Source: Ailanthus altissimus
Taxonomy: Eukaryota; Streptophyta; Magnoliopsida; Sapindales; Simaroubaceae
Direction of reading: 5' to 3'
DNA length: 64,000 nucleotides
NCBI GenBank assembly: GCA_946807835.1
Contig: OX327684.1
Coordinates: 32,052,501-32,116,500, forward strand
Numbering within the stretch: position 1 is the stretch's first letter; every line of letters begins with the position of its first letter. The translations under genes and the position numbers were made by a program. Below, one piece after another: positions 24,912-36,651 of this stretch. The notes below the pieces were generated by a model. The model was not told the DNA's origin. It saw only the letters and a program-made list of their open reading frames with translations, and did not search any database.

Positions 24912-26927
24912 TGTTAGGGTCGGTGCTTACGTGCCATCCCTGAATGTACATATACTTGTGTATTTATACAAGTGTACATTACCATTAAATCGCTAATACC
25001 AATTTATATGGTATTATGCATGTAACATTATAGACATTGTAGATCTGAAGGAGTTCGGATCAGATCTAAATAATTTAGATAAGGGCTCATAGTCAGTCAC
25101 CCTGAGATATATAATTGCTAAATGTTAGCACAGTTAAGTATTAGCTAGTTATAATACTCAGCAGATCTAAGAGTTGGAACCTTGTCTGTAATGGGACATA
25201 GACTTGGGAATATACTAGTAACTGCATAGTTGCAAGAGTTGCAATCGGGTGCCAGAAAATGCATGTTGTGCAAGTATGTTCTCGAATAATAGTCCTTGAT
25301 CTATTTTTATTGATGCGGGTCTATCGGTGGATACCTTTATATATAGATCAACATATGTCGTAACTGTCGGGTATAGATGGTCGTTCCTGACCGACCATGA
25401 GCTTAGAGCTCGTATTGACATATGGGTATCCAGTTAGGACTGGATATAGGACAGACTCACGAAGGCCTTCGATAGACATTTAATGTAAGCTGTTAACGGA
25501 GGGTCCTCTCGAGTTGATTAGTATACGTGGTCCTTTGACCCGAGTGCCACGATGGGCTTGTAAGTGATCCACCATACTTTGGTTCCACACATGTCACAAA
25601 CCTTTCATGGTGTGACCGCTGGGTGTCGCTGGGTATGGTCCGATGTTTATGGAGTCCAGTGCGTACAGATATGGGATCCGTCAGCTCCTATATGGAGTTT
25701 GGTATCCAGATGCTTCGAGACTGTATCTCAGAAAGTCTTATGGCCACAAGCAATGATCTGGGAAAGAGTTCCGACAGGGTGGAACAATATGACAAAGGAG
25801 TTTGCGCATATTGTTCATTGAGATACAAGTCTGGAGATAGGAAATGGATGAGTACATGGGGATTTGACGGTGATAATCTTTATCCCCGCACATCCTAGAT
25901 ATCATGACGGAAGGACTATACATATGCGTTGTAACCTCAGCTTGTATGGTTCAACATGCTGATTTGTATATCCGTGACGTGTGCGTGGGGCATTGCTCAC
26001 GGACTCATGGAATAGTTTCATTTGACGAATCGGGCATAGAACCTAGGGAGTCCCGCGATATGGAGTGTACTCGTTGTGCACTGGGGCAGCGTGCCAGATT
26101 AAATTGTTTAATCCAGCAATATTCAGTAATTCCATGGGAATGCGTGCGTGTCTATATTTAAGTGTTAAATATAATAATTAGTTAATAAATATTATTTACT
26201 AATTGTATAAGGACACGTAGCGTATTGTGGACTCTCAGTTGAGTTTATCCAAGTGTGAAATTTGGTGGGACCTACTAAGGGGTAAACTTGATAACTATTC
26301 ATGAGGGGCAAAATAGTCAATTATGATTATTTAATTATTAAATAATTATTTTCTCTCTCTCTCCCTTTTATATATATATATATAATATTATTATTATATT
26401 ATATTATATATTATATTATATATATATAAAGAAGCAAAAGAAAAAAAAATAAGAGAGGAAGGCCATTCGGCCGAGAGAGAAAGAAAAAAAAGGAGAGAAA
26501 GGAAAGGAAAAAGAGAAGAAAGAAAAGAGAAGAAAAAAAAAAGGAAGGAAAAGAAAAATGAAGTAATTATGAATAGTTTCAAGTTCTCCATTTCTTATCC
26601 TTTTGGAGAAAATGATGTAAATTCATTTCCGGCCATTTTGGGGATTAAGAGTTAATCCCAGGTTGAATATGGAGCTGCTGTTCTAGCTCACCAAGCCTAC
26701 CGAGTTGGTGACTAGAACTGCACGCGAGTTGGTCTCTATGCGGACTCTAAGAAAAATACGTGCATAACGTTACACGTTTGGTGAGTTTTCTAATCTTATT
26801 AATATATTAATGTGATTAATATATTTATTTATTGTATTTATTGCAAAATTTATATTTTTGCTGCGTTAGGCAATAGACACAATTGCACATGCATACACCC
26901 ACGTGCCTAGATCATGCTGCGCCAACA
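24912..26927. mobile_element. Solo LTR, 2.0 kb, unknown LTR-retrotransposon family
   Basis: The block begins TGTTAGGGTCGG and ends GCTGCGCCAACA, with TG...CA and TGTT.G/C.AACA inverted ends. It is flanked by perfect 5 bp copies of ATAAT (24907-24911 and 26928-26932). No gag or pol is found inside. The small frames between 25215 and 26161 show no retroviral motifs and lie on both strands. A purine-rich tract (26420-26560), a (TA)n stretch and the length fit a long LTR. A non-autonomous element without internal coding cannot be excluded, but no internal LTR pair is visible. Confidence 0.75.
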
Positions 26928-27121
26928 ATAATCTTATACACTTAAATGCAGATATTAAAAGGGTATGTGTTCCAGTTCTATGCATAGTAATATAAGGGAG
27001 AAACGGCCAACCAATAGTGAAATAATTGGGAGATGATGAGTAAACAACTTCGGAAGAAAGACGATGCATTTTTTTTAATGTTTTATATTTTTTCAATTAT
27101 ACTTTTTGATACAATTGTAAG

Positions 27122-28176
27122 TGTTGACCTAAAGAAATGGTTTCCTGAGTCAACGAGTCTTAAATTTATTTATGAAGGGAAATCAAACTTGAGCCTCATC
27201 TCGATGGGAGTGGTTAATGTGGGCTTGGCCTTCCTTTTCGCCGTAAGTTGGGGGAGGGAGGCTATAAAAAAAATACGAACACAAGCTCAATAGCTATCTT
27301 GCCGGGGTGGGTTCCGGCAAAGACGCTTCGATGCTTAAGTCAGAAAAGGGGTTCTTTATTTTAAAAAATGACAAGATAAGAATAAAAAAAATAATGCTGA
27401 GGATGGGGGGGGGGGAGTATTTCTTTCTTTTCTCGTTTTTTGTTCTTTTGGGATTTTCTCATCATCCTCTCAATGTCTTTCTATTTTTTTTTATAGTGAT
27501 GGCTTTTTAGGGACTTTTTGAGCTTTTCTTTGTAGTATTTTTGTCTTGCGCCAAATATTTTTTGTTGCATTTCTCACATATGCCAAATATCTTATTGTTG
27601 TATCCTTGACATACGCCAAATATCCCTCTATTGTGCCATTTACATACACCAAATATCCTTTTACAGATTTTCTGACCCCATTCTTATCGCACATCAGATT
27701 TCCTCTCTAATTTATTAAGCATATTCATTGATTTTATCTCCGTCAGCGGTTTTAGTTTAAGTAAGGCTTTATTTCAAATGGCTCGAGTCAAATTTTAAAC
27801 GGTCCTTTTTCATTGGTTTAATGTTGACGCGAGATTTTTAAGAGCGAAACTTGTGGAATGTGTTGTCAGTACCTGTTCGGTCGTGGTCTTATTCAGGTCA
27901 AAAAGGTCGGACATGTATTCTCGTTTGTCGACCAAATCCTTCAAGTCCGAGCTGATTTTCTATCGTTTCTCTTTGTTAGGTTTTAGTCTATTGACCATTG
28001 CTCCTGGGCCTATCTTTAGATTGGACTTGCTGAACCAATGTTTGGTGAACTTTTGAGAGGAGAGTTGCCTCTTAAAAGGAACGTTTGACTGAGCCTTTAG
28101 AAGCTTAAATTGAATTTAAAAGCCTTGAGCCCAAAGATAAAAGAGAGAGTTTTTAAGGAGGGGATAATAGTAAACA
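27122..28176 (+). mobile_element. LTR family 1 copy 2 (~1,055 bp)
   Basis: Starts TGTTGACCTAAAGAAATGG and runs to about TAGTAAACA, matching the minus strand of 8582-9671 over its length and 63541-64000 for its first half. It contains a TATA-like GGCTATAAAAA near 27260. No 5 bp TSD could be confirmed at this copy. The frames at 27033-27510 and 27853-28056 fall in it and have no known protein features. Confidence 0.6.
27549..27660. repeat. 32-33 bp minisatellite within LTR family 1
   Basis: CCAAATAT occurs at 27551, 27583, 27616 and 27649, each time within a unit like (T)ACGCCAAATAT...TTGTTG..TTTC.ACA. Similar GCC(G/A)AATAT units are present in the copies at 8.6-9.7 kb and 63.97 kb. Confidence 0.75.
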
Positions 28177-28484
28177 AAGTTTAAAGAGTTCAGAGAAATT
28201 AACTTATAATAAATTCTTTTTAATTATCAAAACTTTTATTTTATGCATATAAAATTTTTCTCTTATGAATTCTAGATTTTAACTATTATCCGAATTTTTA
28301 GAACACCAGAAAATATTTACAATATAAACAAAAATTATTATTAGCTAACCTATGCTGTCGTCATCATAACTCTATATATGTTATATTATACTTGTAAACT
28401 CATATATTTAATAGGCAGAAGTTTTAAGTAAAATTTTGTTGTACAAACTTTTGCTTCAATATTTTTAATTCTTTTTCCGGTCAT

Positions 28485-29593
28485 AAATATTTGAAAAAAT
28501 GCCATTTTAGTTTCTAATTTTATTGATATATATATATATATATATATCAATTTAGTTATTACTTTTTTATTTATTAAATATAACATTAATCTCTGTCATT
28601 ATAATATGTTTGTGTAAAAATTAATTTTTAAGAGCAAAAGAGTAAAATTATATATGTATGTATTTTAATTTAAAATTTAAAATTTAAAACAAATAAAAAT
28701 TTAAAAATATATAAATATATTTTTCTCTCATTCTTCTTCTTCTCTTTCTCATCTCTCTCTTTATTATATTGTGTTATGAATAATTATTTACCTTAGGACT
28801 TTGAGGAGATATGATATATGATATTACTCTTGTGTAAATTTAATAAAATAAGAACTAAAAGTTGTAAGGTTTAAAAGTTGTAAGGTTGATGTTGAAAATT
28901 GGGTTTGTAAGGTTAATTTTGGAAATAAAATTATTTTATTTTGTGGAAGCTTTATAATTATGGCAGAGGAGGTACAAGTGAATATGGTTACGGTGGAGTT
29001 TTAGAATTAGTTGAATTTAGAGAGTATAAGTGAAAGTGATTCCAATTTTTCTTATATATATATATATGTATATTATTTGATTTTGTATTTATACTTCTTA
29101 CTAAAGAGAACAGAGATGTTGAGATACAGAAGAAGAGAGATGAGTGGTTTTGGGTATTAGGTGAAGGGGTAAGTTTTTTAAGGGAACTTTTTTATTTTTT
29201 AATATAAAATTTATAATATGATAAAAGAGAGAGTAAAATATATTATTTGAGGAATATTTTATAATATTTTTAAGAGAGGATTAAGGAAAGTGGTTCTTGG
29301 ACTAATAAAGTCCGGTTGATTAGAGAGTAAAAAAAAAAATTATTTTATTTGATTTTTTAAAAAAATTAATAGTGGATTTCTTGTTTTTATTGTATCACTT
29401 TATATTTTTTTTAAAAATATTTTTCACTCCTCACATAAAAATAAATATCCATTATTTGTCATATTAAAGACATTATAATAAAAATTAATTATTTAATAGA
29501 ATTTTTTTAGGCAAGGGCAAATATGGTATTTATTAAAAAAAAAGAACTAAATTAATATATATCTGATCAAAATGACATATTTCCTAAATATTT
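28485..29593. mobile_element. Possible DNA element with imperfect ~70-90 bp TIRs
   Basis: The left end (28485-28577, AAATATTTGAAAAAATGCC) resembles the reverse complement of the right end (29528-29593, AAATATTTAGGAAATATGTC). Both continue through a TA-rich run, ATCAATTTAGTT or ATTAATTTAGTT, and end near TTTA(T)TAAATA. The interior is AT-rich and non-coding. No clean TSD was found and the sequence is simple, so this is tentative. Confidence 0.38.
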
Positions 29594-30394
29594 TTAATTT
29601 TTAATTTTCTAACATTTTGACTCTTTTTAATATATATACTTCAACAAGAAGCACCTTGCTTTAAGTTTGAAGAGTCATGCCACCTCAATTTAAACATTTT
29701 TTTAAATTTAATAATAAATTTTTATAATTTTATCTTCTAGAATAAGTATTTGTATATTTTGACCATTTAAAAATTTTAAGTCTAATATAATTTTTTTTAT
29801 ATAATTAAACTCTAATTTATATAATTTGACCTCTAAACTTTGACTTAAAATATAGGCGTAGCGCAAGGCAAAATATAGGAGACAAAAATTCAAGAGTATA
29901 TTTTGTTTAGGTTAGGCGAAGTACAGAGGTGGAGCGAGATACCTCCATGCCGAGAAAGTAATGCAGCGGATGAGATGAGAGAGACAAATTGGTTTCCAAT
30001 CTCCTTATGAAATCGAATAAAAGAGAAGAATCATTCCCGGCGAGAATGCTACCGTCAACGTATAGAAGGAGGATACTTCAAACTCTTTAGTTGTTCTGTT
30101 TTCACATTTTAACCAACGACAAAATTAACTTAAAATTCTGCGCCGTTGATGACAATACATACGAGATGTTGGAGTTGGTTGGATTATATATTTTGGTCTT
30201 TCAACGGTCTAACCGTGGCTGCTCTTGACTCCCGCATGCAGGCTCTCTCAGTTACTGGCCAAGTAAATATCTTCAATTAAATGATCTTATATTCTTAATT
30301 AAATTAGACAGAGGAACATATAATTTGGAGTACTGGACAGCACTAAACAATTTGAATGCAGAATAAATTTATTTGGAGAGCTAGTAGGTCAGGT
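29594..30394. other. Intergenic, no gene seen
   Basis: AT-rich and then mixed sequence without supported frames. It ends at the upstream module of NAC-B. Confidence 0.5.
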
Positions 30395-30660
30395 CTTTAA
30401 ATTCCAGAATGTTCTTTTGATATACATAATATGCATATTTTTATCAGTAACTGAATTGAGATTTTGCCCTTTTTCCAGAATGTTCTTTGAAGGCATATTT
30501 GGGAGTATAAAATTCAAAGTAATTTTAACTTGTGAAAGAAGGAGACAGACGTGTGTACAAACTAACGAAGAAGGAAATTAAGGTTAAGAAGGATTCCAAA
30601 ACGAGTGAAGAATATGACAACTTGAGATGCAAGTTTATACTTTGTTACATAATTTTCTCC
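30395..30660. repeat. NAC-array upstream module 2 (upstream of NAC-B)
   Basis: Collinear with 16890-17220: CCAGAATGTTCTTT, GTAACTGAATTGAGATTTTG, CCAGAATGTTCTTTGAAGGC, AACTTGTGAAAGAAGG, ACTAACGAAGAAGGA, AAAACGAGTGAAGAATAT. The core CTTGTGAAAGAAGG also appears in the modules at 33.2, 43.1 and 53.2 kb. Confidence 0.65.
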
Positions 30661-31090
30661 TTGATCGGTATGTATTTTGCAATCTTTATTAAACATTAAT
30701 ATTAAACTCCCTCCACGTACGCGTAAGCTGCCCATGCAGAAATAAGACACTAGTCCATGCATGATCATGAACATAAAAAGCGCCTACTTTCCTAATCCCA
30801 GTACTTATGAAATATCAGACCGTTGTTAATAATAGTCTCGCGAAAATTTGAAAGTATGGGATTAATTACACACACGAAAATATCGTAGGAGGAGCGAGCG
30901 TATACGTAATAGTCTTGACGCGGGTATGTATGTATATACTATACGTATATAAATATATACAGTAGGGTATGCTCAGGTGCTTTCAATAAACGCGGAATTA
31001 CGTTTCTATTTTAAGATTACAATTTTTCCAAATCATGTCAAATAGCTTCTTTGGTAAGTCCAAGACCAAGACTAATGAAACAGTAGCACA

Positions 31091-31114
31091 AGTCAATGCT
31101 CTATACCTATATAA
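31091..31114 (+). promoter_or_regulatory. W-box (reverse) and TATA box of NAC-B
   Basis: AGTCAA at 31091-31096 and TATATAA at 31108-31114, about 140-160 bp before the ATG, mirror the layout at NAC-A. A (TC)n leader tract lies at about 31206-31225. Confidence 0.5.
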
Positions 31115-31253
31115 CTCACTTACTAGCCTCGGCTTCTTGTATAGCAAAGCTTCCCTTGATCAAATACCTAAGAAAGTTCAGTTGTTGAGATATATTTAGC
31201 TCTTACTCTCTCTCTCTCTCTCTCTTCCCTTCTATTGCCAATTTCATAGACAG

Positions 31254-32379
31254 ATGGACTATAATTTTCTGGGATACAGATTCCGTCCAACCGAAGAAGA
31301 AATCATCTCGTATTTTCTTGAAAGAAAGATGCAGGACCTTGATTTTCCTGTTCATGCAATTAACGACGTCGATATTTGCAAGTTCGAGCCCTGGGAATTG
31401 CCTGGTAGGTTATATATATATATATATATATAGAGTATCAAAATCACAATCAGTTAATTAAATGCTTATCATCATATTCTCGAAAATGTGAATTTTCTGA
31501 AATGATGGAATTATGATCGTTTTGGATGCACATATATATGCAGAAGAATCAGCACTCCCGGATGAAGAAGAATGGTATTTCTTCTGGGCACCAAATAAGA
31601 AGTATGCAAAAAGCGAACGGACAGAGAGAACAACAAAGGGTGGTTATTGGAAAGTGAGTGGTAAGGATCGTCCCATTTGGGACAATTGCCGTAAAGAGGT
31701 CATTGGTTCCAAAAAGATTTTGGTTTACTTAAATGGTCGTGGTTCTAATGCCCTGAGTACCAGCTGGGTTATTCATGAATTCCATTCCAATAATGCTTCT
31801 GCTTATCAGGCATCTCCTTTCTCTTTTTTTTTGTTGTTCTTTTTTATGTACCTTCTTAACTTTTACAGGTTCATTTATACGTACTCTCTGTCTTCTTCAT
31901 CACAGTATATTTTCTCAATTAGAAATATCTGATAACTTATCAGAATTTGGAAAAACTTTAATAAATTTACAGTGGGAGTTGGTACTTAAGTATATATTAT
32001 AAATTGAAGAAAAAAAATTCTAGAACACGCCCTACCTTTTTTTTCTTCAGTAAATTCAAGTTATGTGTGTTTTTCAACGAATCATGAAAGGTTAATAAAC
32101 ATATTATTATCTTAATTGAATGTAACAAAACATTATATACAACAAAAAAACACCTAAGACTCTCACAGTAAATTTGAACATTAATAAAAAATTTCATACA
32201 TTAGTTGAAAAGAGTTACGACAACATCCTAAAAAAAGGATCTCATTTTATTTTATTTAATTTTTCCTTTGATTTGTGCAGAAACCTTTTGTCCTTTGTCG
32301 CTTGAAAGGAAACTTAGATGATAAGCCCCAGATGTATACCCGGGGTGAATCAAGTCGTCATGCAGCTTCTGATTTTTGA
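31254..32379 (+). CDS. NAC-B: short NAC-domain protein, 171 aa
   Basis: Exons: 31254-31404, 31544-31809, 32281-32379. The NAC subdomains A-E are all present: LGYRFRPTEEEIISYFLERK, ICKFEPWELP, EWYFFWAPNKKYAKS with RTTKGGYWKVSGKDRPI, VIGSKKILVYLNGRG with TSWVIHEFHS, and KPFVLCRLKG. The tail is only about 25 residues (GESSRHAASDF, stop), so it lacks activation and membrane regions like NAC-A. The two share most of their sequence, and the tails are nearly identical. Intron 2 appears to start with GC (CAG/GCATCT), as in NAC-A. In subdomain C the usual TGK is SGK. Expected role: DNA binding and dimerisation without activation (inference). The leader has a (TC)n tract. Confidence 0.85.
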
Positions 32380-33179
32380 AATCATGTTGCAGAAAATATT
32401 ATCAACAGACAACAGTCTACAGGTCAGACTTTTCGATTTTAAATCGTGTTGAATATTGAATACTGAATATGATCAATTCTCATATATATCTGCATGGGAC
32501 ATGAGAAACATATATATTCACTGACTGACACTTGCCTTATCTATGCATGATATAGATTTGCGTTAGGGAACCCCGAGCTACCTGTAGAATTGGAACCACT
32601 GCTTCATATAAATAAAGGGATGAATCGCGGCAGATGCATGGTCGTCATGTCACCGCAAGGTCGTTAAGCATAGAGTCTTAAGGGCTTTTGAAAATCAGTT
32701 TAACGAAAATTAATGTTTGATTTTAGTTTGTTGCTTGATATAGCTTGTATGCGTGTTGTCTCTATTTCTATTTGGTGAGTTGTATCCATAACTCTTAATG
32801 AGTTAGTAATTTTAATTTATGAAGAATTGCAGTCGATATATATTGCGATTATCATTAGCTAATTCTAATAGTAGGTTCATACCTTGATGATTAAATCTAT
32901 TAAAAGATTTTTTTTTTAAAAGAAAGAGTAACTTAACTGCCTTTAATCCTTTGCATTTAGTTAGGAAGTTGGACTACCAACAAAGAATTTATAAGTCAAA
33001 AGGTTTACGTACGATGCATGGTGACCAGAAAGCGACAAGGCCAAATAATATGGGTGAAATATATAAACCGGAGAAATGGTGAAGTCGTAATCAATTTCGA
33101 GAAAAAGTTGTGTTAAAAAGAAAAACAATTTCGTAATAAAGTTGGTGGCTTTTTTTAAAATTTCTTTTATTATTAATTT
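32380..33179. other. NAC-B 3' region and intergenic, no gene seen
   Basis: This contains the 3' UTR of NAC-B and a short spacer before the next module. No supported frames. Confidence 0.5.
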
Positions 33180-33430
33180 TTTAGAGTGACTAAAATTCTA
33201 TAATACTCTTTGAAAGCATTACTTGAATAATCTAAATGAAAAGATTTTAATTTTTTATTTTGTAACTTGTGAAAGAAGGGGAGAGTGTGGAGCATGAGAA
33301 ACCACGGTGAGAAAGAAAAGGTAGAGAGTTAAAAATGGTGAAGGTACGATGGTGACCCCGACCTCAATTCAAATACAAGAATGAGACGGTGGGGTCTTAA
33401 ACAACTTCGGTTGCAAGTTCATTGTTTTAC
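33180..33430. repeat. NAC-array upstream module 3 (upstream of NAC-C)
   Basis: Contains TTTGAAAGCATT, TTTGTAACTTGTGAAAGAAG, GGGGAGAGTGTGGA, CATGAGAA.CCAC and GGTGGGGTCTTAAACAACTT. These match 43090-43340 and 53200-53440 in the same order. AGTCAA (W-box complement) follows at 33649-33654. Confidence 0.65.
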
Positions 33431-35017
33431 TTTAATTTATCCATTTATACATCTTAAAATACATTCTTCTTAGGAAAATCTTATTAAAATAAAACTGTTT
33501 TTAATCCACGTAATAATTCCGACGTGGGTATAAAGAAACCGGTAGGGAAATGGCCAACAAGGTTTTGATGGTGGGGCCTAGTGCTAAGTCCAGTAATGTG
33601 ACTCCACGTTTTCACCAAATTATCAGATATCTGAAAGACTTTAGGCCAAGTCAATGTTTTATGCTATTTTAAAGTGATCGTCGATCAGTTCACAGGCTTG
33701 CCTCTGCTGCGGCCCGCTTCTTGCATAACAGAACAAAAGACCCTTCTCACCGGAACAAGAAGAGAGAAACCTAGTTCTAAATTGAATTGAAGTGGAGAAT
33801 GGACGAATTGGTTGGATTCAGATTCCATCCAACTGAAGAAGAAATCATAATATCATATCCTTTTTTCTTTAAAGGCGGATGTGTGGCCTTGGTTTCCCTG
33901 TCCATGCAATTAACGAAGTTGATATCTGCAAGTTCGAACCTGGGGATTTGCCTCGTGAGTTCATGTTAATTATTATCACTCACACCCACCAAATTCTACA
34001 TATTCTTCTCAACAATATTTCTTTTTTTTTTTTTTTAAATAAATTTTTTGCAATGAACATTTGTTTTTTGCATGGGCATGCAGAGCATTCACCACTTCCC
34101 CAAGATGATCAAGTGTGGTATTTTTTCAACGCTTCTGTTCCCGAATAGGCAAAAAGTACGCGAACGGACAGAAGTACCGATACTGGATTCTGGAAAGTCA
34201 CTGGTCAAGATCGTGCAATATGGGACAAACAGTTGAAGAAGAAGATTGGTTTTAAAAAACACTTTGGTTTTCTAGAGAGGTCGTGTTCCGCATGGGATCA
34301 GGACGAATTGGGTTATGAATGAATATCATTCCCAAAATGCTGATTCTTATCAGGCATACGTTTTCTCACTCTTATTTATTTATTTGGCTTCTGGGTTTTG
34401 GCAGATGCCATGCTATTCTCAGACTGATTGTCTAACTTGTTGAAGATTGAGAGTGATTGGTTAGTGTGTCAAAATATTGCTTTGAGGTCGACACAGAAAA
34501 GTACAATTTCATAAAAGAAATCTGTGTTAGTGTTTGGTTGAAAGGAAAGTAAGAAAGAAAATTTATTGTAACAGAGAAAGTTATGAAAAGAAAATGTGAA
34601 ATAATGTTGTATATACTAGATTGATTAAAGATACAATATTCTCTACCTTTTATAGTAGAGATTACACGAAAGAAAAACTAGTGAAAACTACAATCATTCT
34701 TGATATTTTCATCCTCTACAACTTCTAACCACCTGGAAAGTTTATTATAACATCACTTAATTACACTCTTGCCATCTTTGTTGACTCAGCAATCAGCATA
34801 ATCAATCTTCATCAACATTTATCCAACGGTTAATTCTCCTTAGTCTAGTATAATAAGATCAGCTTGGCTTGAACCCTCCTCTATTTCTGCATTGCCATTT
34901 GCTGCATTTCAGTTGCAGTTCCTTTATTCTATATTTTAGTTTCTTCTGCATTCCAGTTTCTACACCATACAAATATAAATCTAATATCCCCTCTCAAGCT
35001 GAATGTCTATATTGGCT

Positions 35018-36439
35018 CTAGACATTCAGCTTGGTACGGAGACAAAGAAATCTTTCAAGTGGCAGTGGCTTTGTAAAGATATCTGCGGTCTGATCAATAC
35101 TAGGAACAAATCTAACCTCCATGTCTCTTGAAGCTATTTTTTCTCTAATAAAATGGATGTCAAGTTCAATATATTTTGTCCTAGCATGAATAACTGGATT
35201 CAATGCTAAAGCTTGAGCACTTTGATTATCGCACCAAATAATTGGAGTGGTATGGAGAGTGACATGCAACTCAGATAACAATGACTTAATCCAAAGAACT
35301 TCTGCACAAGCTGATGCAAGGGCCCTGTATTTAGCTTTAGCAGATGATCTTGCTACAACATTCTGCTTCTTAGAAGACCAAGAAACCAGGTTTTGGCCAA
35401 GATAAACACAATATCCGCCAATGGACCTTCGATCATTGGGATCTGCTCCCCAATCAGCATCTGCATAAGTGATTAAATCAAGACTGCCAGATCTGAGTAT
35501 TTCTAAGCCATGAGTTGGTGTAGACTTCAAATACCTCAGAATACGTTTGCAAGCTTGCCAATGCTTAATAGAGGGACATGCAAGGAATTGGCTTAACTTA
35601 TAAACAGAAAAAGAAAGCTCAGGCCTGGTTAGAGTAACATATTGCAAAGCTCCAACTATGCTTCTGTATGTAGTAGGATCAGCAAACACTTCACCATCCT
35701 CTTTGTAGAACTTCTGACCAGAACTCATTGGAGTGGCATACCCTTTGCAATCTTGCATATTCACTCTAGTTAATAGATCATGTATGTATTTGGTCTGGGA
35801 TAAAAGTAGACCATCCTTTGTTGGATTGATTTCTATGCCAAAAAAATAGTTGAATGTTCCCAAGTCCTTCAAGGCAAATATTTTTCCAAGTTGTGTAATA
35901 AAATGCTCAAGATAAGAAGATTTATGACCAGTAATGATGATATCGTCAACATAGATAAGTACAAGAATGAGACTGCCATTAACATCTTTGATGAACAAGG
36001 AGGAGTCAGCCTTGGAATTCTTAAAAGTCCATTGTAATAAGACAGCCTTGAGCTTGTCATACCAAGCTCTTGGTGCCTGTTTAAGACCATAGAGAGCCTT
36101 GTTGAGTTTGCAGACATATGAAGGATGCTGAGAGTCGATAAACCCTTCAAATTGGCTCATGTAAACTGATTCACTCAATTCACCATTCAAGAAAGCATTA
36201 TTTATGTCAATTTGTCTAATGGACCAGTTGTGCATTACAGTTAGGCTCAAGATTATTCTCACAGTAGATGCCTTGATGACTGGATTAAAAGTCTCAAAAT
36301 AATCGATACTTAGTGTTTGTAGAAAACCTTTTGCCACCAGCCTAGCTTTGTACTTGGATATGGAGCCATCTGAGTTATACTTGATTCTGAAGACCCATTT
36401 ACTGTCAACAATTTTATTGGCAGAAGTTGCTGGGACCAA
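35018..36439 (-). pseudogene. Copia 2 reverse transcriptase / RNase H (473 aa open frame)
   Basis: A long intact frame of the RVT_2 type: SKWVFRIKYNSDGS near the start, YKARLVAKGFLQ, IDINNAFLNGEL, YGLKQAPRAWYDKL, catalytic YVDDIIITG, then LLSQTKYIHDLL and a copia RNase H with ADADWGADPNDRRSIGGYCV and the terminal ARTKYIELDIHFIRE...TADIFTKPL motif. This domain pair looks undamaged, but it is cut off from upstream pol by stops around 36440-36650, so it is probably not expressed alone. Confidence 0.88.
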
Positions 36440-36651
36440 AATCCATATTTTGTTCTTGATAAGAGCTTAAAACTCTTATGTCATAGCTGCTGTCCATCTT
36501 GAATCAGATAAAGCTTTTTTTACTGACCTAGGTTCAGAATAACAAATCATAGCTTGGCTTTCAAAGGTCTTAGGTTTGAATATTCTATTTTTTGATCTTG
36601 TTACCATAGGATGTGTAGATGTGTTCTAATGAAAAAGATGAGGTAAGCTGT

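Noticed and set aside
25215..26161. Several 60-90 residue frames, considered as a small gene
   Set aside because: Frames on both strands overlap without splice logic or motifs, and the region is bounded by TG...CA ends and a 5 bp TSD, so it is LTR sequence.
27033..27293. 86-residue frame with a hydrophobic start and basic end
   Set aside because: It spans the left border of LTR family 1 copy 2, and most of it is repeat shared with 63.5 kb.
27549..27660. Regularly spaced repeats considered as a CRISPR-like array
   Set aside because: Units are 32-33 bp with no unique spacers, in a plant LTR. It is a minisatellite.
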